Notes under the pieces: model-generated | Seen by the model: only the letters and a program-made list of their open reading frames with translations | Told to the model about the DNA's origin: nothing | Database searches by the model: none | In this document: positions 1 to 7,871 of the stretch, one piece after another | How the letters are laid out: every line of letters begins with the position of its first letter | How positions within the stretch are numbered: the stretch's first letter is position 1 | NCBI GenBank assembly: GCA_013393545.1 | Contig: JABXHG010000135.1 | Span: forward strand, 1 to 17,060 | Direction of reading: 5' to 3' | DNA length: 17,060 nt | Origin: Alteromonadaceae bacterium | GTDB taxonomy: Bacteria > Pseudomonadota > Gammaproteobacteria > Pseudomonadales > Oleiphilaceae | Translations under genes and position numbers: made by a program

Positions 1-1
1 G

Positions 2-1180
2 CTGCTCGGGTACAACGCGAGGCCGGGCCGGGCAGGGGTCCAGATGATGGTGGGGGCGACCGCGGTGCTGATCATGGCGTGGCATTGCGCCCTGGGCCTG
101 GCCACGCCCATGTCGGGCATGGTGGGTGTGGGCGAGGCCGCCGAATGCGGGGCGGTGATCCGCCAGGGCGATGCCCTGCAAACCGCCGGCAAGCTGGAGC
201 TGGTGATTCTGGATAAAACCGGCACCATCACCGAAGGCCGGCCAGGCGTAACCCGCGTTCATGCGGCCGAAGGCGACGAACAACAACTGCTGGCCCTGGC
301 AGCCGGCCTGGAACAGCATTCCGAGCACCCGCTGGCCGAGGCCATTCTGGCGAAAACCAAAGACGATGACATCGAGCCATTGAAGGTTACCGGCTTCGAG
401 GCGCTGAACGGTAAAGGCATACAGGGCGAGTACGACGGCCAGCCGGTGCGCCTGGGTAATCGCCGCTGGCTGGAGGCCGAAGGTCTGGCGTTGGATAACC
501 TGAATGAGGCGGCCAACGCCATTACCGATGAAGCCGGTACACCGCTGTTTCTGGCATTGGGTGAAACCGTACTGGGCGTGATCGGCGTGGCCGATGCCAT
601 CAAAGCGGATTCCAAAGCCGCCATTGAACGGCTGCACCAGGCCGGCATCAGGGTAATGATGGTCACCGGCGACATCGACGCCACCGCCAAAGCCATCGCC
701 AGCAAAGCCGGCATTGACGATTACCGCGCCGAAGTGCTGCCGGAAGACAAGGCCGAGGTAGTCAGCGAAATGCGCGGCAAGGGCTACACCGTGGCCATGG
801 TGGGTGACGGCATCAACGACGCACCCGCCCTGGCGGCCGCCGATGTCGGCTTTGCCATCGGCACCGGCACCGATGTCGCCATCGAAAGCGCCGCCATCAC
901 CCTGATGCGTGGCTCGCTGCATGGCGTGCCCGATGCCATCGAGATTTCCCGCGCCACGGTGAAAAACATTCACCAGAACCTGTTCGGGGCCTTTATTTAC
1001 AACAGCCTGGGCATACCCGTGGCCGCCGGTCTGCTCTACCCGATCTGGGGCATTCTGATGAGCCCGATTCTGGCCGGGGCGGCCATGTCGCTGTCGTCGG
1101 TCACCGTGGTATCCAACGCCAACCGGCTGCGGCTGTTCCGCACCAGCGGTCAACCGCAGGCCGGCGAAGAAAAGGAGTGA
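2..1180 (+). CDS. copA: Copper-exporting P1B-type ATPase, C-terminal part (5' end outside window)
   Basis: Cytoplasmic-membrane pump that exports Cu(I) using ATP. The open frame runs in from the window edge; the first in-frame ATG (base 44) is internal, so metal-binding domains and early membrane segments are missing. Numbered from that ATG: phosphorylation motif DKTGT with Asp57, SEHP at 93-96, TGD at 208-210, hinge VGDGIND at 253-259, then two C-terminal membrane segments carrying YN (319-320) and MSLSS (348-352), the residues expected of Cu(I)-type pumps. Odd: the ion-binding CPC before ALGLATP is replaced by Trp13-His14-Cys15, and several nearby positions up to about base 160 also deviate from the family, while everything downstream looks normal. 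This may be real or sequence error at a contig end. The downstream small ORF and DUF411 gene support a copper role. Family assignment is firm; activity of this copy is uncertain. Confidence 0.9.
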   Translation: MLGYNARPGRAGVQMMVGATAVLIMAWHCALGLATPMSGMVGVGEAAECGAVIRQGDALQTAGKLELVILDKTGTITEGRPGVTRVHAAEGDEQQLLALAAGLEQHSEHPLAEAILAKTKDDDIEPLKVTGFEALNGKGIQGEYDGQPVRLGNRRWLEAEGLALDNLNEAANAITDEAGTPLFLALGETVLGVIGVADAIKADSKAAIERLHQAGIRVMMVTGDIDATAKAIASKAGIDDYRAEVLPEDKAEVVSEMRGKGYTVAMVGDGINDAPALAAADVGFAIGTGTDVAIESAAITLMRGSLHGVPDAIEISRATVKNIHQNLFGAFIYNSLGIPVAAGLLYPIWGILMSPILAGAAMSLSSVTVVSNANRLRLFRTSGQPQAGEEKE

Positions 1181-1185
1181 ACCAA

Positions 1186-1296
1186 ATGCAGGATATATTG
1201 GTCAATATCGCAGGCATCGCACTGATGGGAGCCATCGTCTGGTGGTTCTGGCTCTCCGGCTCCGATTCAAAAACAACAGAACATCATCACCACTGA
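1186..1296 (+). CDS. 36-residue single-pass membrane peptide with C-terminal His4 tail
   Basis: Small ORF lying 5 bp after the copper ATPase stop and ending 10 bp before the DUF411 start. It has a good ribosome site (AAGGAG near 1172-1177, about 8 bases from the ATG). The peptide starts MQDILVNIAGIALMGAIVWW, continues FWLSGSDSKTTE and ends in four histidines. Residues about 4-25 form one hydrophobic, Trp-rich helix; the short polar tail ends in a plausible Cu-binding cluster. Its own TGA is part of the TGAGGT that serves as ribosome site for the next gene, so translation is probably coupled. I do not recognise a named family. By position it is likely a small accessory of copper transport or delivery; that role is inference. 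Tail orientation cannot be fixed from sequence alone. Confidence 0.72.
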   Translation: MQDILVNIAGIALMGAIVWWFWLSGSDSKTTEHHHH

Positions 1297-1306
1297 GGTA
1301 AATGCC

Positions 1307-1756
1307 ATGAAAAAGCACACTCTGGCCCTGGCCATGACCGCCGCCCTGGGTTTCACCACCACCGCCCTGGCCGGTGGCGCGGCTCAAAGCATTCACGTGT
1401 ACAAATCGCCCACCTGCGGCTGCTGCGAGGACTGGATTGATCACCTGGAAGAGAACGGCTTCGAGGTGAAGGCCACCAACTCCAACAACATGGGCAAGAT
1501 CAAGGCCGAAGCCGGTTTGATTCCGGGCCTCGGCAGTTGCCACACCGCCTATGTGGGCGATTACGTCATTGAAGGCCACGTGCCGGCCAACGACATCAAA
1601 CGCCTGCTCAGCGAAGCCCCCCAGGCCACCGGCCTGAGCGTACCGGGCATGCCCGCCGGTTCACCGGGCATGGAAATGGGTGATCGCAAGGATCCGTACC
1701 AGGTGATTCTATTTAACGAACAGGGGCAGACGCGGGTGTTTGCCGAGCACCACTGA
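1307..1756 (+). CDS. Exported DUF411 metal-binding protein
   Basis: 149-residue DUF411-family protein. An N-terminal signal peptide (KK, then a hydrophobic stretch to about residue 22, ALAGG) sends it to the periplasm. The mature domain is thioredoxin-like in its opening, with SPTCGCC (Cys37, Cys39, Cys40), then GLGSCHT (Cys78, His79), EGHVP (His91) and the Gly/Pro/Met-rich PGMPAGSPGMEMG (113-125); it ends in His-His. These Cys, His and Met residues are those expected to bind copper. DUF411 proteins often sit beside copper-resistance genes, as here; their exact biochemical function is not established. The start has GAGGT 7 bases upstream. The gene ends an operon of ATPase, small peptide and this protein. 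Family assignment is confident; a role as periplasmic copper chaperone is inference. Confidence 0.93.
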   Translation: MKKHTLALAMTAALGFTTTALAGGAAQSIHVYKSPTCGCCEDWIDHLEENGFEVKATNSNNMGKIKAEAGLIPGLGSCHTAYVGDYVIEGHVPANDIKRLLSEAPQATGLSVPGMPAGSPGMEMGDRKDPYQVILFNEQGQTRVFAEHH

Positions 1757-1837
1757 TTCCGGTGTTTTTTGTACTCGTAATGTAATCGGCATTCACGTAT
1801 AAGGAAACAGTAATAAGGACATTCCCGGGGAGCCGCT

Positions 1838-2258
1838 GTGAGCCTGAAAACCCGCATACTTGCCCTGTTGGCCGTATTGATTGTGATCGCGGCCACGGCC
1901 TCGTTACTGGCGTACCGGGAACTGTCCGCCAGTATCATCGAACGCGGTGGAAAGCGGCTTTGTCACCGTCGACGGCCGCAAACACCAGGGCGGGGACGAA
2001 TTCGTGGTTATCCTCTCCCCGTGTGACCGCGCAACCCTGCAACAAATTGCCTGCCGTATCCGGGCCGATGTGGAAAAGGAAAGCCGACACACCGGCATGC
2101 CGGTCACCATCAGTGTAGGAGCCTGTTACTGCCTGCCCGGTGAAGACATGGACACGATTCTCGGCAAAACCGACAAAGCGCTCTACGAAGCCAAGCACCG
2201 GGGCCGCAACCGGGTGTGCATCCACACCGAAAACGGGCCTGTCGTCCATCCGGTCTGA
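1838..2258 (+). pseudogene. Remnant of a membrane-anchored diguanylate cyclase (GGDEF), internally deleted and frameshifted
   Basis: Two pieces of one gene in different frames. Piece 1 starts at GTG 1838 with GGGGAG (1827-1832) as ribosome site; it encodes MSLKTRILALLAVLIVIAAT and on to about residue 36, a typical signal anchor, then turns into Arg-rich nonsense and stops at 2026. Piece 2 (open from before 1947 to 2258) holds the active-site loop QGGDEFVVIL and the C-terminal half of a GGDEF domain, including TISVGA and KALYEAKHRGRN. The first half of the GGDEF domain (DxLTGLxNR region and the substrate-binding Asn/Asp part) and any sensor domain are absent. The junction lies near 1940-1975. 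Neither piece could make c-di-GMP. The family is certain; that the loss is genomic and not an assembly artefact is likely but unproven. Confidence 0.85.
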
Positions 2259-2283
2259 CTCACACCGGCAGAATCGTTATACT
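2255..2283 (+). promoter_or_regulatory. Probable sigma70 promoter for RNase II gene
   Basis: CTGACT (2255-2260), 17 bases, then TATACT (2278-2283). The -10 box matches TATAAT at five of six positions and the -35 matches TTGACA at four of six. It lies just after the GGDEF remnant and would start transcription about 30 bases before the RNase II ATG. Predicted by eye only. Confidence 0.55.
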
Positions 2284-2320
2284 CCGCAACAACATCCATT
2301 TTTAGCCAGGTTCTCTCTCC

Positions 2321-4300
2321 ATGCTTAACGCCGACGCTCTCAATCAGTTGCGCCAGCTGAAAACCGATATCAAAGACAACAAGGTGGTCTACCCCGGCAC
2401 CGTCAAGGCCACCAACGGGCGTTTCGGTTTTGTCGCTCTGGACGAAGGGCGCGATGTCTTCCTGCCTCCCGAAGAAATGCAGAAAGTGCTGCCCGGCGAC
2501 CGGGTCAACATCACCGAACACGAAGCGGACAAGGGCAAAACCCAGGGCGAAGTGGACGAGCTGCTGGAATCGCACCTGACCACCTTCGTCGGCCGCTACC
2601 TGGTCAAGGGCAAGGGCCACTTCGTGGCGCCGGAAACCCCGGGCATTAACCGCTGGATCTTCATTCCGCCCAAAGAGCGCATGAACGCCGAACCCGGCGA
2701 TTTCATCTACTGCCAGATTCACCGCCACCCGTTCAAGGATGGCAAGGGCCAGGCCAAAATCCTGCGCATCATCGGCAAGGAAGGCGAACCGGGCATCGAG
2801 CGGGCTTTTACCCTGGCCAATTTTGATCTGGCCGACGCCTGGCCTGAGTCCGTCCAGCAACAGGCAGACAACCTGAGCGAAGACAGCGTGGCCGCCGAAA
2901 GCACGCAGGCCGACCGCGAAGACCTCACAGACCAGCCCTACGTGACCATCGACAGCCCCGGCACCCAGGACATGGACGACGCGCTGATGGCCACACCCAA
3001 CGCCACCGGCTGGGCTCTGTCCATCGCCATCGCCGACCCGGGCTCGCTGATTGAACCCGGCAGCCCGGCGGAGGAAGAAGCCTTCAACCGGGCCACCGCC
3101 ATCTACTTTCCGGGCGAACCGCTGCCCATGCTCCCTGAGGGCATCAGCACCCGGCTGTGCTCGTTGATGCCGGACACCCCGCGCCTGGCGCTGGTGTGTG
3201 ACCTGCAGGTGAACAACGACGGCAGCCTGGGCGACTACCGTTTCCGCCAGGCGACCATCCGCTCCAAGGGCAAACTCAGCTACGAGCTGGTGGCGCATTT
3301 GATTGAAGGCCGCGAAGACGACGAGATCAAGGCCCTGCCGGACGACGTCAGCAACAGCCTGGACCAGCTGCACCAGGCCGCCACGGCCCTGCGCAAGTGG
3401 CGCGCTGAACACGCGCTACTGAACACCGACCGCCCCGAATTCCGCCTGCGCCTGGACGAGAACAAGCGCATCCGCCTGATTGAACCGGCGGTACAGAACG
3501 AGGCTCACCGGCTGGTGGAAGAATGCATGGTGGCCGCCAACCGCTGCGCCGCCGACTTCCTGCAGCAAGAGGGCGAAGGCCTGTTCATCCAGCACCCCGG
3601 ACTGCGCGACGACCGCGCCGACAACATCCGCAAACTGCTGGAGGGCTACGCGCCGCACCTGACCGAGGTGGACGCCGGCTCCGCAGAAGGCTTCAAGACC
3701 CTGATGAAACACAGTGAACAGGTGGAGGCCGAAGTGCCGGTGAAATCCATCCTGTCACGCCAGCTGGCCCGCGCCGAAATGCGCTTCGAGCCGGCTCCGC
3801 ACCAGGGCATGGGCCTGGCCGCCTACACCACCTTCACCTCGCCACTGCGCAAGTTCTCGGACTTCTACGTGCACCGGCTGATCAAGGCGGCGCTGTGGGA
3901 CAAACCGATAAAAGCGCTGAACAGCCAGCAGCTCGAAGCGTTGCAAACCGCCCAGTTCCGTGCCCGCCAGGCCGCCAACACCCTGGAAGCCTGGCTCAAG
4001 GCCGACTACGCCAAAACCCTGACCGAAGAGCCGATGGAAGGCACCATCAGCCGCACCCTGCCCGCCGGCTTCTTCGTACGCCTGGATGCCAACGGCCTGG
4101 AAGGCTTCGTCAACTGCAAGGACCTGGATGGCAAATACAGCTTTGACCCGGTCACCCTGCGCCTGGTGCACAATAAAAACGGCCGCATCTTCCAGCTCGA
4201 CCAGCGCGCCACCGTCAGCTTCGCCGGCGTGGACGAGGAAAAGCGACAGATCAACTTCAGGTTACTCGACGTAGAAGAAGTGCAAACTCCAGAAAACTAA
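2321..4300 (+). CDS. rnb: Exoribonuclease II (RNB family)
   Basis: Processive 3'-to-5' hydrolytic RNase that degrades single-stranded RNA in the cytoplasm. 659 residues, close to the 644 of E. coli RNase II and much shorter than RNase R. Order: cold-shock-like domain (about 20-70, KATNGRFGFVALDEGRDVFL), second OB region (about 80-155), RNB catalytic domain (about 205-530), C-terminal S1 domain (about 570-650). The metal-binding motif reads TIDSPGTQDMDDAL with Asp211, Asp217, Asp219 and Asp220, equivalent to Asp201/207/209/210 of E. coli; Tyr262 and the SPLRKFSD motif (508-515) are also present. The start ATG has only a weak ribosome site (AGG 11 bases upstream) but is where family homology begins. 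It has its own promoter and stands alone between a pseudogene and tpx. RNase II versus another RNB member is judged from length and domain order. Confidence 0.93.
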   Translation: MLNADALNQLRQLKTDIKDNKVVYPGTVKATNGRFGFVALDEGRDVFLPPEEMQKVLPGDRVNITEHEADKGKTQGEVDELLESHLTTFVGRYLVKGKGHFVAPETPGINRWIFIPPKERMNAEPGDFIYCQIHRHPFKDGKGQAKILRIIGKEGEPGIERAFTLANFDLADAWPESVQQQADNLSEDSVAAESTQADREDLTDQPYVTIDSPGTQDMDDALMATPNATGWALSIAIADPGSLIEPGSPAEEEAFNRATAIYFPGEPLPMLPEGISTRLCSLMPDTPRLALVCDLQVNNDGSLGDYRFRQATIRSKGKLSYELVAHLIEGREDDEIKALPDDVSNSLDQLHQAATALRKWRAEHALLNTDRPEFRLRLDENKRIRLIEPAVQNEAHRLVEECMVAANRCAADFLQQEGEGLFIQHPGLRDDRADNIRKLLEGYAPHLTEVDAGSAEGFKTLMKHSEQVEAEVPVKSILSRQLARAEMRFEPAPHQGMGLAAYTTFTSPLRKFSDFYVHRLIKAALWDKPIKALNSQQLEALQTAQFRARQAANTLEAWLKADYAKTLTEEPMEGTISRTLPAGFFVRLDANGLEGFVNCKDLDGKYSFDPVTLRLVHNKNGRIFQLDQRATVSFAGVDEEKRQINFRLLDVEEVQTPEN

Positions 4301-4318
4301 GCTAAACAGAAGACTAGT

Positions 4319-4371
4319 GGGCAAGCAGAGGCGCCTTTCCAAAACCGTGCGGAGCCAGGGATGGCTTGCCC
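4319..4371 (+). repeat. Dispersed GGA-hairpin repeat, shortened copy in the tpx leader
   Basis: Bases 4333-4365 match 12223-12255 at 32 of 33 positions. Within it AGCCA-GGGA-TGGCT (4353-4366) is a perfect 5-bp stem with a GGGA tetraloop, and CAGGGATG fits the CANGGANG core of CsrA/RsmA sites. An outer stem of 8 bp pairs GGGCAAGC (4319-4326) with GCTTGCCC (4364-4371) and competes with the 3' side of the small hairpin. The second half and the long right arm seen in the other copy are missing. It lies between the RNase II stop and the tpx ribosome site, about 40 bases before the tpx ATG. Repeat status is certain within this window; function is inferred. Confidence 0.75.
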
Positions 4372-4405
4372 TGATTCAATTTTCTGACATTCACAGGAGT
4401 ACACC

Positions 4406-4906
4406 ATGCCAGTAAACGTCACCCTTGATGGCAACCCCATCGAACGCAGCGGCAACTTCCCGCAACCCGGTGAAAACGCCCCGCCGTTCACCCTCACCAC
4501 CAGCGGCCTGGAAGACGTCAAACTCGACCACTGGGCCGGCAAGCGTAAAATTCTCAACATCGTACCCAGCGTCGACACCGGCGTATGCGCGGCCTCCACC
4601 CGCAAATTCAACGAAAAAGCCGGCAACCTCGACAACACCGTAGTGCTGGTGATCTCCGCCGACCTGCCCTTCGCCGCCTCCCGTTTCTGCGGTGCCGAAG
4701 GCCTGAACAACGTGGAAACTCTCTCCACCTTCCGTAACTACAGCTTCCAGGAAGATTACGGTGTGGCCATCCAGAGCGGCCCCCTGGCCGGTCTATGCGC
4801 CCGCGCAGTCATCGTTCTGGATGAAAACAACCAGGTACTGCACAGCGAACTGGTCAGCGAAATCAAGGACGAGCCGGACTACGACGCCGCACTGAAGGCT
4901 CTTTGA
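4406..4906 (+). CDS. tpx: Thiol peroxidase (atypical 2-Cys peroxiredoxin, Tpx)
   Basis: Reduces hydrogen peroxide and organic, especially alkyl, hydroperoxides using thioredoxin as electron donor. At 166 residues it is the usual Tpx length. The peroxidatic cysteine is in [15 protein letters not shown] (Cys61, with Thr58 as the conserved active-site threonine), and the resolving cysteine is Cys95 in SRFCGAEGL; both numbers coincide with E. coli Tpx. The conserved NIVPS before the active site and the [11 protein letters not shown] region are present. AGGAG (4395-4399) lies 6 bases before the ATG, and the leader carries a GGA-hairpin repeat. It is cytoplasmic in this family unless a signal is present, and none is seen. 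The MATE transporter gene follows after 4 bp, suggesting co-transcription. A third cysteine, Cys131 (GLCARAV), is not part of the catalytic pair. Confidence 0.96.
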   Translation: MPVNVTLDGNPIERSGNFPQPGENAPPFTLTTSGLEDVKLDHWAGKRKILNIVPSVDTGVCAASTRKFNEKAGNLDNTVVLVISADLPFAASRFCGAEGLNNVETLSTFRNYSFQEDYGVAIQSGPLAGLCARAVIVLDENNQVLHSELVSEIKDEPDYDAALKAL

Positions 4907-4910
4907 TATT

Positions 4911-6221
4911 TTGAGTAATACCTCCCTGGCACGCCAGCTGTACAGCATGACCTGGCCCATGCTGTTTGGCGTGCTCTCCCTGATGACCTTCCAGCTCACC
5001 GACAGCGCCTTCATCGGCCAGCTGGGCGGCGACCCGCTAGCGGCGCTGGGCTTTACCGTACCCATGCAGCAACTGGTCAGCGGCATGTACGTGGGCCTGG
5101 GCATTGCCACCACCGCCATCATCTCCCGCACCCTGGGCCAGGGCGACGACCTGCGAGCCCAACGGCTGGGCGGCCTGGTGATCGCCGTGGGCGCAACACT
5201 GGCACTCACCCTGTGCCTGTCCGTGTGGCTGCTGCAAGGCCTGATTCTCGACCTGCTGGGCGCGGAAGACACGCTGCGCCCGGTTATCCGGCAATACTGG
5301 GCGCCCTGGCTGGTCTCCGCCTGGACCGGCGCCATGCTCTATTTCAGTTACGCCGTGTGCCGGGCCAATGGCGATACCCGCCTGCCCGGCTATATGATGA
5401 TCTTCACCAGTCTGCTCAACATCGCCCTGGACCCGCTGTACATCTTTGTCTTCGGCTGGGGCCTGCCCGGCGCCGCCTGGGCCACCATCACCGCGTTCGG
5501 CATCGGTGCCCTAATCGTCTACCCCACACTGATTCGCCGGCAATGGCTGCGGCTGGACCTGCTGCAACTGAAACTGCTGGCCGCCATCCGCCAGCTTGGC
5601 GGCATCATGGCGCCGGCCATGGTCAGTCAGCTGATGCCGCCGGTCTCGGCCATGCTGGCCACTTCTCTTGTGGCGGGTTTCGGTTCAGCGGCCGTGGGCG
5701 CCTGGGGCCTGGGCACCCGCCTGGAGTTCTTCTCGATCGTGGTGGTGCTGGCCCTGACCATGTCCATGCCGCCCATGGTCGGGCGCCTGCTGGGTGCCGG
5801 AGAGATTGAAACCATCCGCAAGCTGGTGCGCATTGCCGTGCGCTTTATCGTACTCTGGCAACTGGCCATCGGCCTGATCTGGCTGGCCGCCTCCGGCGTG
5901 GTGTCTGATCTGTTTACCCGCGACGCCAACGTGCAGGAAATCCTGGTCGACTACCTGCTGCGGGTACCGTTAAGCTACAGCGGGCTGGGCGTGTGCATCC
6001 TGATGGTATCGGTGAATAACGCCCTGGGCATGCCCATGCGGGCACTGCTGATATCCACGTTGCGCCTGTTTGCCTGGTACCTGCCCATGCTTTGGCTTGG
6101 CAGCCAGCTGGGGGGCCTGCCCGGGCTGATGACCGGCGCGCTGATCGGTAACCTTCTGGCCGGTACCAGTGCCTATCTGCTTTATCGTCAGGGCATGGCA
6201 CAGTTACGCCGGACCGCCTGA
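4911..6221 (+). CDS. MATE-family multidrug exporter
   Basis: 436-residue inner-membrane protein of the MATE family (NorM/DinF type), which exports cationic drugs or metabolites in exchange for Na+ or H+. The sequence shows about 12 hydrophobic segments in two halves of similar layout. Family-typical stretches include FQLTDSAFIGQLGG near residue 26, ATTAIISRTLGQGD, and CRANGDTRLPGYMM followed by NIALDPLYIFVFGWGLPGAA. The start chosen is TTG 4911, 4 bp after the tpx stop, because homology begins at LYSMTWPMLFG; ATG 4947 (MTWPML) is the alternative and would still keep the first helix. There is no strong ribosome site, consistent with translational coupling to tpx. Substrate cannot be told from sequence. 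Pairing with a peroxidase suggests an oxidative or toxic-compound stress context, which is inference. Confidence 0.92.
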   Translation: MSNTSLARQLYSMTWPMLFGVLSLMTFQLTDSAFIGQLGGDPLAALGFTVPMQQLVSGMYVGLGIATTAIISRTLGQGDDLRAQRLGGLVIAVGATLALTLCLSVWLLQGLILDLLGAEDTLRPVIRQYWAPWLVSAWTGAMLYFSYAVCRANGDTRLPGYMMIFTSLLNIALDPLYIFVFGWGLPGAAWATITAFGIGALIVYPTLIRRQWLRLDLLQLKLLAAIRQLGGIMAPAMVSQLMPPVSAMLATSLVAGFGSAAVGAWGLGTRLEFFSIVVVLALTMSMPPMVGRLLGAGEIETIRKLVRIAVRFIVLWQLAIGLIWLAASGVVSDLFTRDANVQEILVDYLLRVPLSYSGLGVCILMVSVNNALGMPMRALLISTLRLFAWYLPMLWLGSQLGGLPGLMTGALIGNLLAGTSAYLLYRQGMAQLRRTA

Positions 6222-6242
6222 ACCAACACTGCCGAGGCCTTC

Positions 6243-7871
6243 ATGGACATTCGACCTGCCGCCACACTGGTTTTATGCCGCGACACCGATAAAGGCATCA
6301 AGGTTTTGCTGCTGCAGCGCACCTGGGATGCTGTTTTCCTACCCGGCTACTTTGTTTTCCCCGGTGGCGCCGTGGATTCACTCGACGCACACACCCGCGA
6401 ACACATCGCCGGCCCGCAAGATGCCGACATCAGCCAGATCATGAGCCTGGACGAAGGCGGCGCCGATTACATGCTGGCCGCCGTGCGGGAATGTTTCGAG
6501 GAAGCCGGCATTCTGCTGGCTGATACCGAAACCGGCGAGCCGGTTGGTCCCGACCACCCGGTGCATGAGCAGCGCCAGGCACTGCTGCGCAACGAACTGT
6601 CACTGGCTGAACTCTGTCACCAGCACCGCCTGACCCTGCCGCTGGACCAGTTGGCCTATCTGGGCCACTGGGTCACACCGCCCGGACCACCCCGGCGCTT
6701 CGACACCCGTTTTTTTGTAGCGGTGGCACCGGAACAGCAATCCGCCAGCCATGACGGCAGAGAAACCATTACTCATCATTGGGTCAGCCCCGCGCAGGCC
6801 CTGGCTGAACAAAAGACCGGCCAGCGCCTGCTGGGCACGCCCACCATGCAAACCTTGCGGGTGCTGAGCGATTTCGACAGCACCGAAGCGCTGATGCGCT
6901 ATGCCCTGGCCAACCCGCCGGAACCCTACCCGACTCAGGCCTGGCCGGCCTTGAAAAAGGGCCATCCGGTGATGCTTGAGGCCAACGCTCCGGCCTATGA
7001 CGAAGCGGTCAAACTGGACCCCGAGGGCGAAGGCTCAACCCGGGCGGACATCGTGCCGGGCGAACCGGTGAACATCGCCGCCGGCGTGGTCCGCCTGACC
7101 GCCCCCAACCCCGGCATGATGACCGGCCCGGGCACCAATACCTACATCCTGGGCCATGAGCGTTTCACGGTGATTGATCCGGGGCCGGTGGATAACGGGC
7201 ATATCAAGAAGATTCTGGCAGTAACCGGCGGCCATATTGACCAGGTGCTGGTTACCCACACCCACATCGACCACTCGCCGGCGGTACGAGCCTTAAAAGA
7301 GCAGACCGGCTGCCCGGTGCTGGGCTGGCCCGCGCCGGAGGGTATTGAGCACGACAGCCAGTTTGAACCGGACGAGCAGCCCGTGCCCGACACCCTGATT
7401 GCCACCGAAGCGGGCCCCCTGAAAGTGCTGCACACCCCCGGCCATGCCGCCAATCATCTGTGTTACCTGCTGGTGGAGCAGGGGCTGCTTTTTTCCGGCG
7501 ACCACATCATGCAGGGCACCACGGTGATCATTAATCCGCCGGACGGCGACATGAAGGCGTATATCGAATCCCTGCACGAATTGCTGGCCGAGCCCCTGCG
7601 CCACATCGCGCCGGCCCACGGCTTTCTGATGGCCCGGCCGGAAACCCTGATCGACCACCTGATCACCCACCGGTTATCCCGGGAACACAAGATTCTGCGG
7701 GCTCTGGAAGAGCTGGCACCGGTCAGCCTGAACGACTTGACCGCCAAAGCCTACGACCATCTACCGGCCACAATGCGTGCCCTGGCCGCCCGCACCACGC
7801 TAGCGCACTTGCTGAAACTGGAAACCGAACACCGGGCCTACCGGAAAGAGGAGCTGTGGTATGCCGTTTAA
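6243..7871 (+). CDS. Nudix hydrolase fused to LACTB2-like metallo-beta-lactamase hydrolase
   Basis: 542-residue two-domain cytoplasmic enzyme. Residues about 4-225 are a Nudix domain of the NUDT19-like type: FPGGAVD (39-45) and RECFEEAG (82-89), with Glu83, Glu86 and Glu87 as metal ligands. About 30 extra residues separate the two halves of the Nudix box, as in that subgroup. Residues about 265-540 form a metallo-beta-lactamase fold close to LACTB2: GTNTYILG, THTHIDH (His339, His341, Asp343, His344), TPGHAANH (His401), SGDH (Asp420), and PAHG (His459), a full two-zinc site. NUDT19 enzymes cleave CoA species; LACTB2 is an RNA endonuclease; neither activity is shown for this fusion. GAGG (6234-6237) precedes the ATG. 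The gene lies 21 bp after the MATE gene and overlaps the next gene by 11 bp, so co-expression is likely. Domain calls are firm, substrate unknown. Confidence 0.9.
   Translation: MDIRPAATLVLCRDTDKGIKVLLLQRTWDAVFLPGYFVFPGGAVDSLDAHTREHIAGPQDADISQIMSLDEGGADYMLAAVRECFEEAGILLADTETGEPVGPDHPVHEQRQALLRNELSLAELCHQHRLTLPLDQLAYLGHWVTPPGPPRRFDTRFFVAVAPEQQSASHDGRETITHHWVSPAQALAEQKTGQRLLGTPTMQTLRVLSDFDSTEALMRYALANPPEPYPTQAWPALKKGHPVMLEANAPAYDEAVKLDPEGEGSTRADIVPGEPVNIAAGVVRLTAPNPGMMTGPGTNTYILGHERFTVIDPGPVDNGHIKKILAVTGGHIDQVLVTHTHIDHSPAVRALKEQTGCPVLGWPAPEGIEHDSQFEPDEQPVPDTLIATEAGPLKVLHTPGHAANHLCYLLVEQGLLFSGDHIMQGTTVIINPPDGDMKAYIESLHELLAEPLRHIAPAHGFLMARPETLIDHLITHRLSREHKILRALEELAPVSLNDLTAKAYDHLPATMRALAARTTLAHLLKLETEHRAYRKEELWYAV

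Noticed and set aside
2183..3412. 409-codon minus-strand open frame opposite RNase II
   Set aside because: Composition is Gly/Val/Ala/Gln/His-rich without any recognisable domain, it lies wholly opposite well-matched RNB coding sequence, and no start signal is seen; a by-product of GC-rich codon use.
4301..4405. A tpx promoter in the leader (TTGCCC near 4366)
   Set aside because: No acceptable -10 box lies 16-18 bases downstream; transcription from RNase II or an unseen promoter is equally possible.
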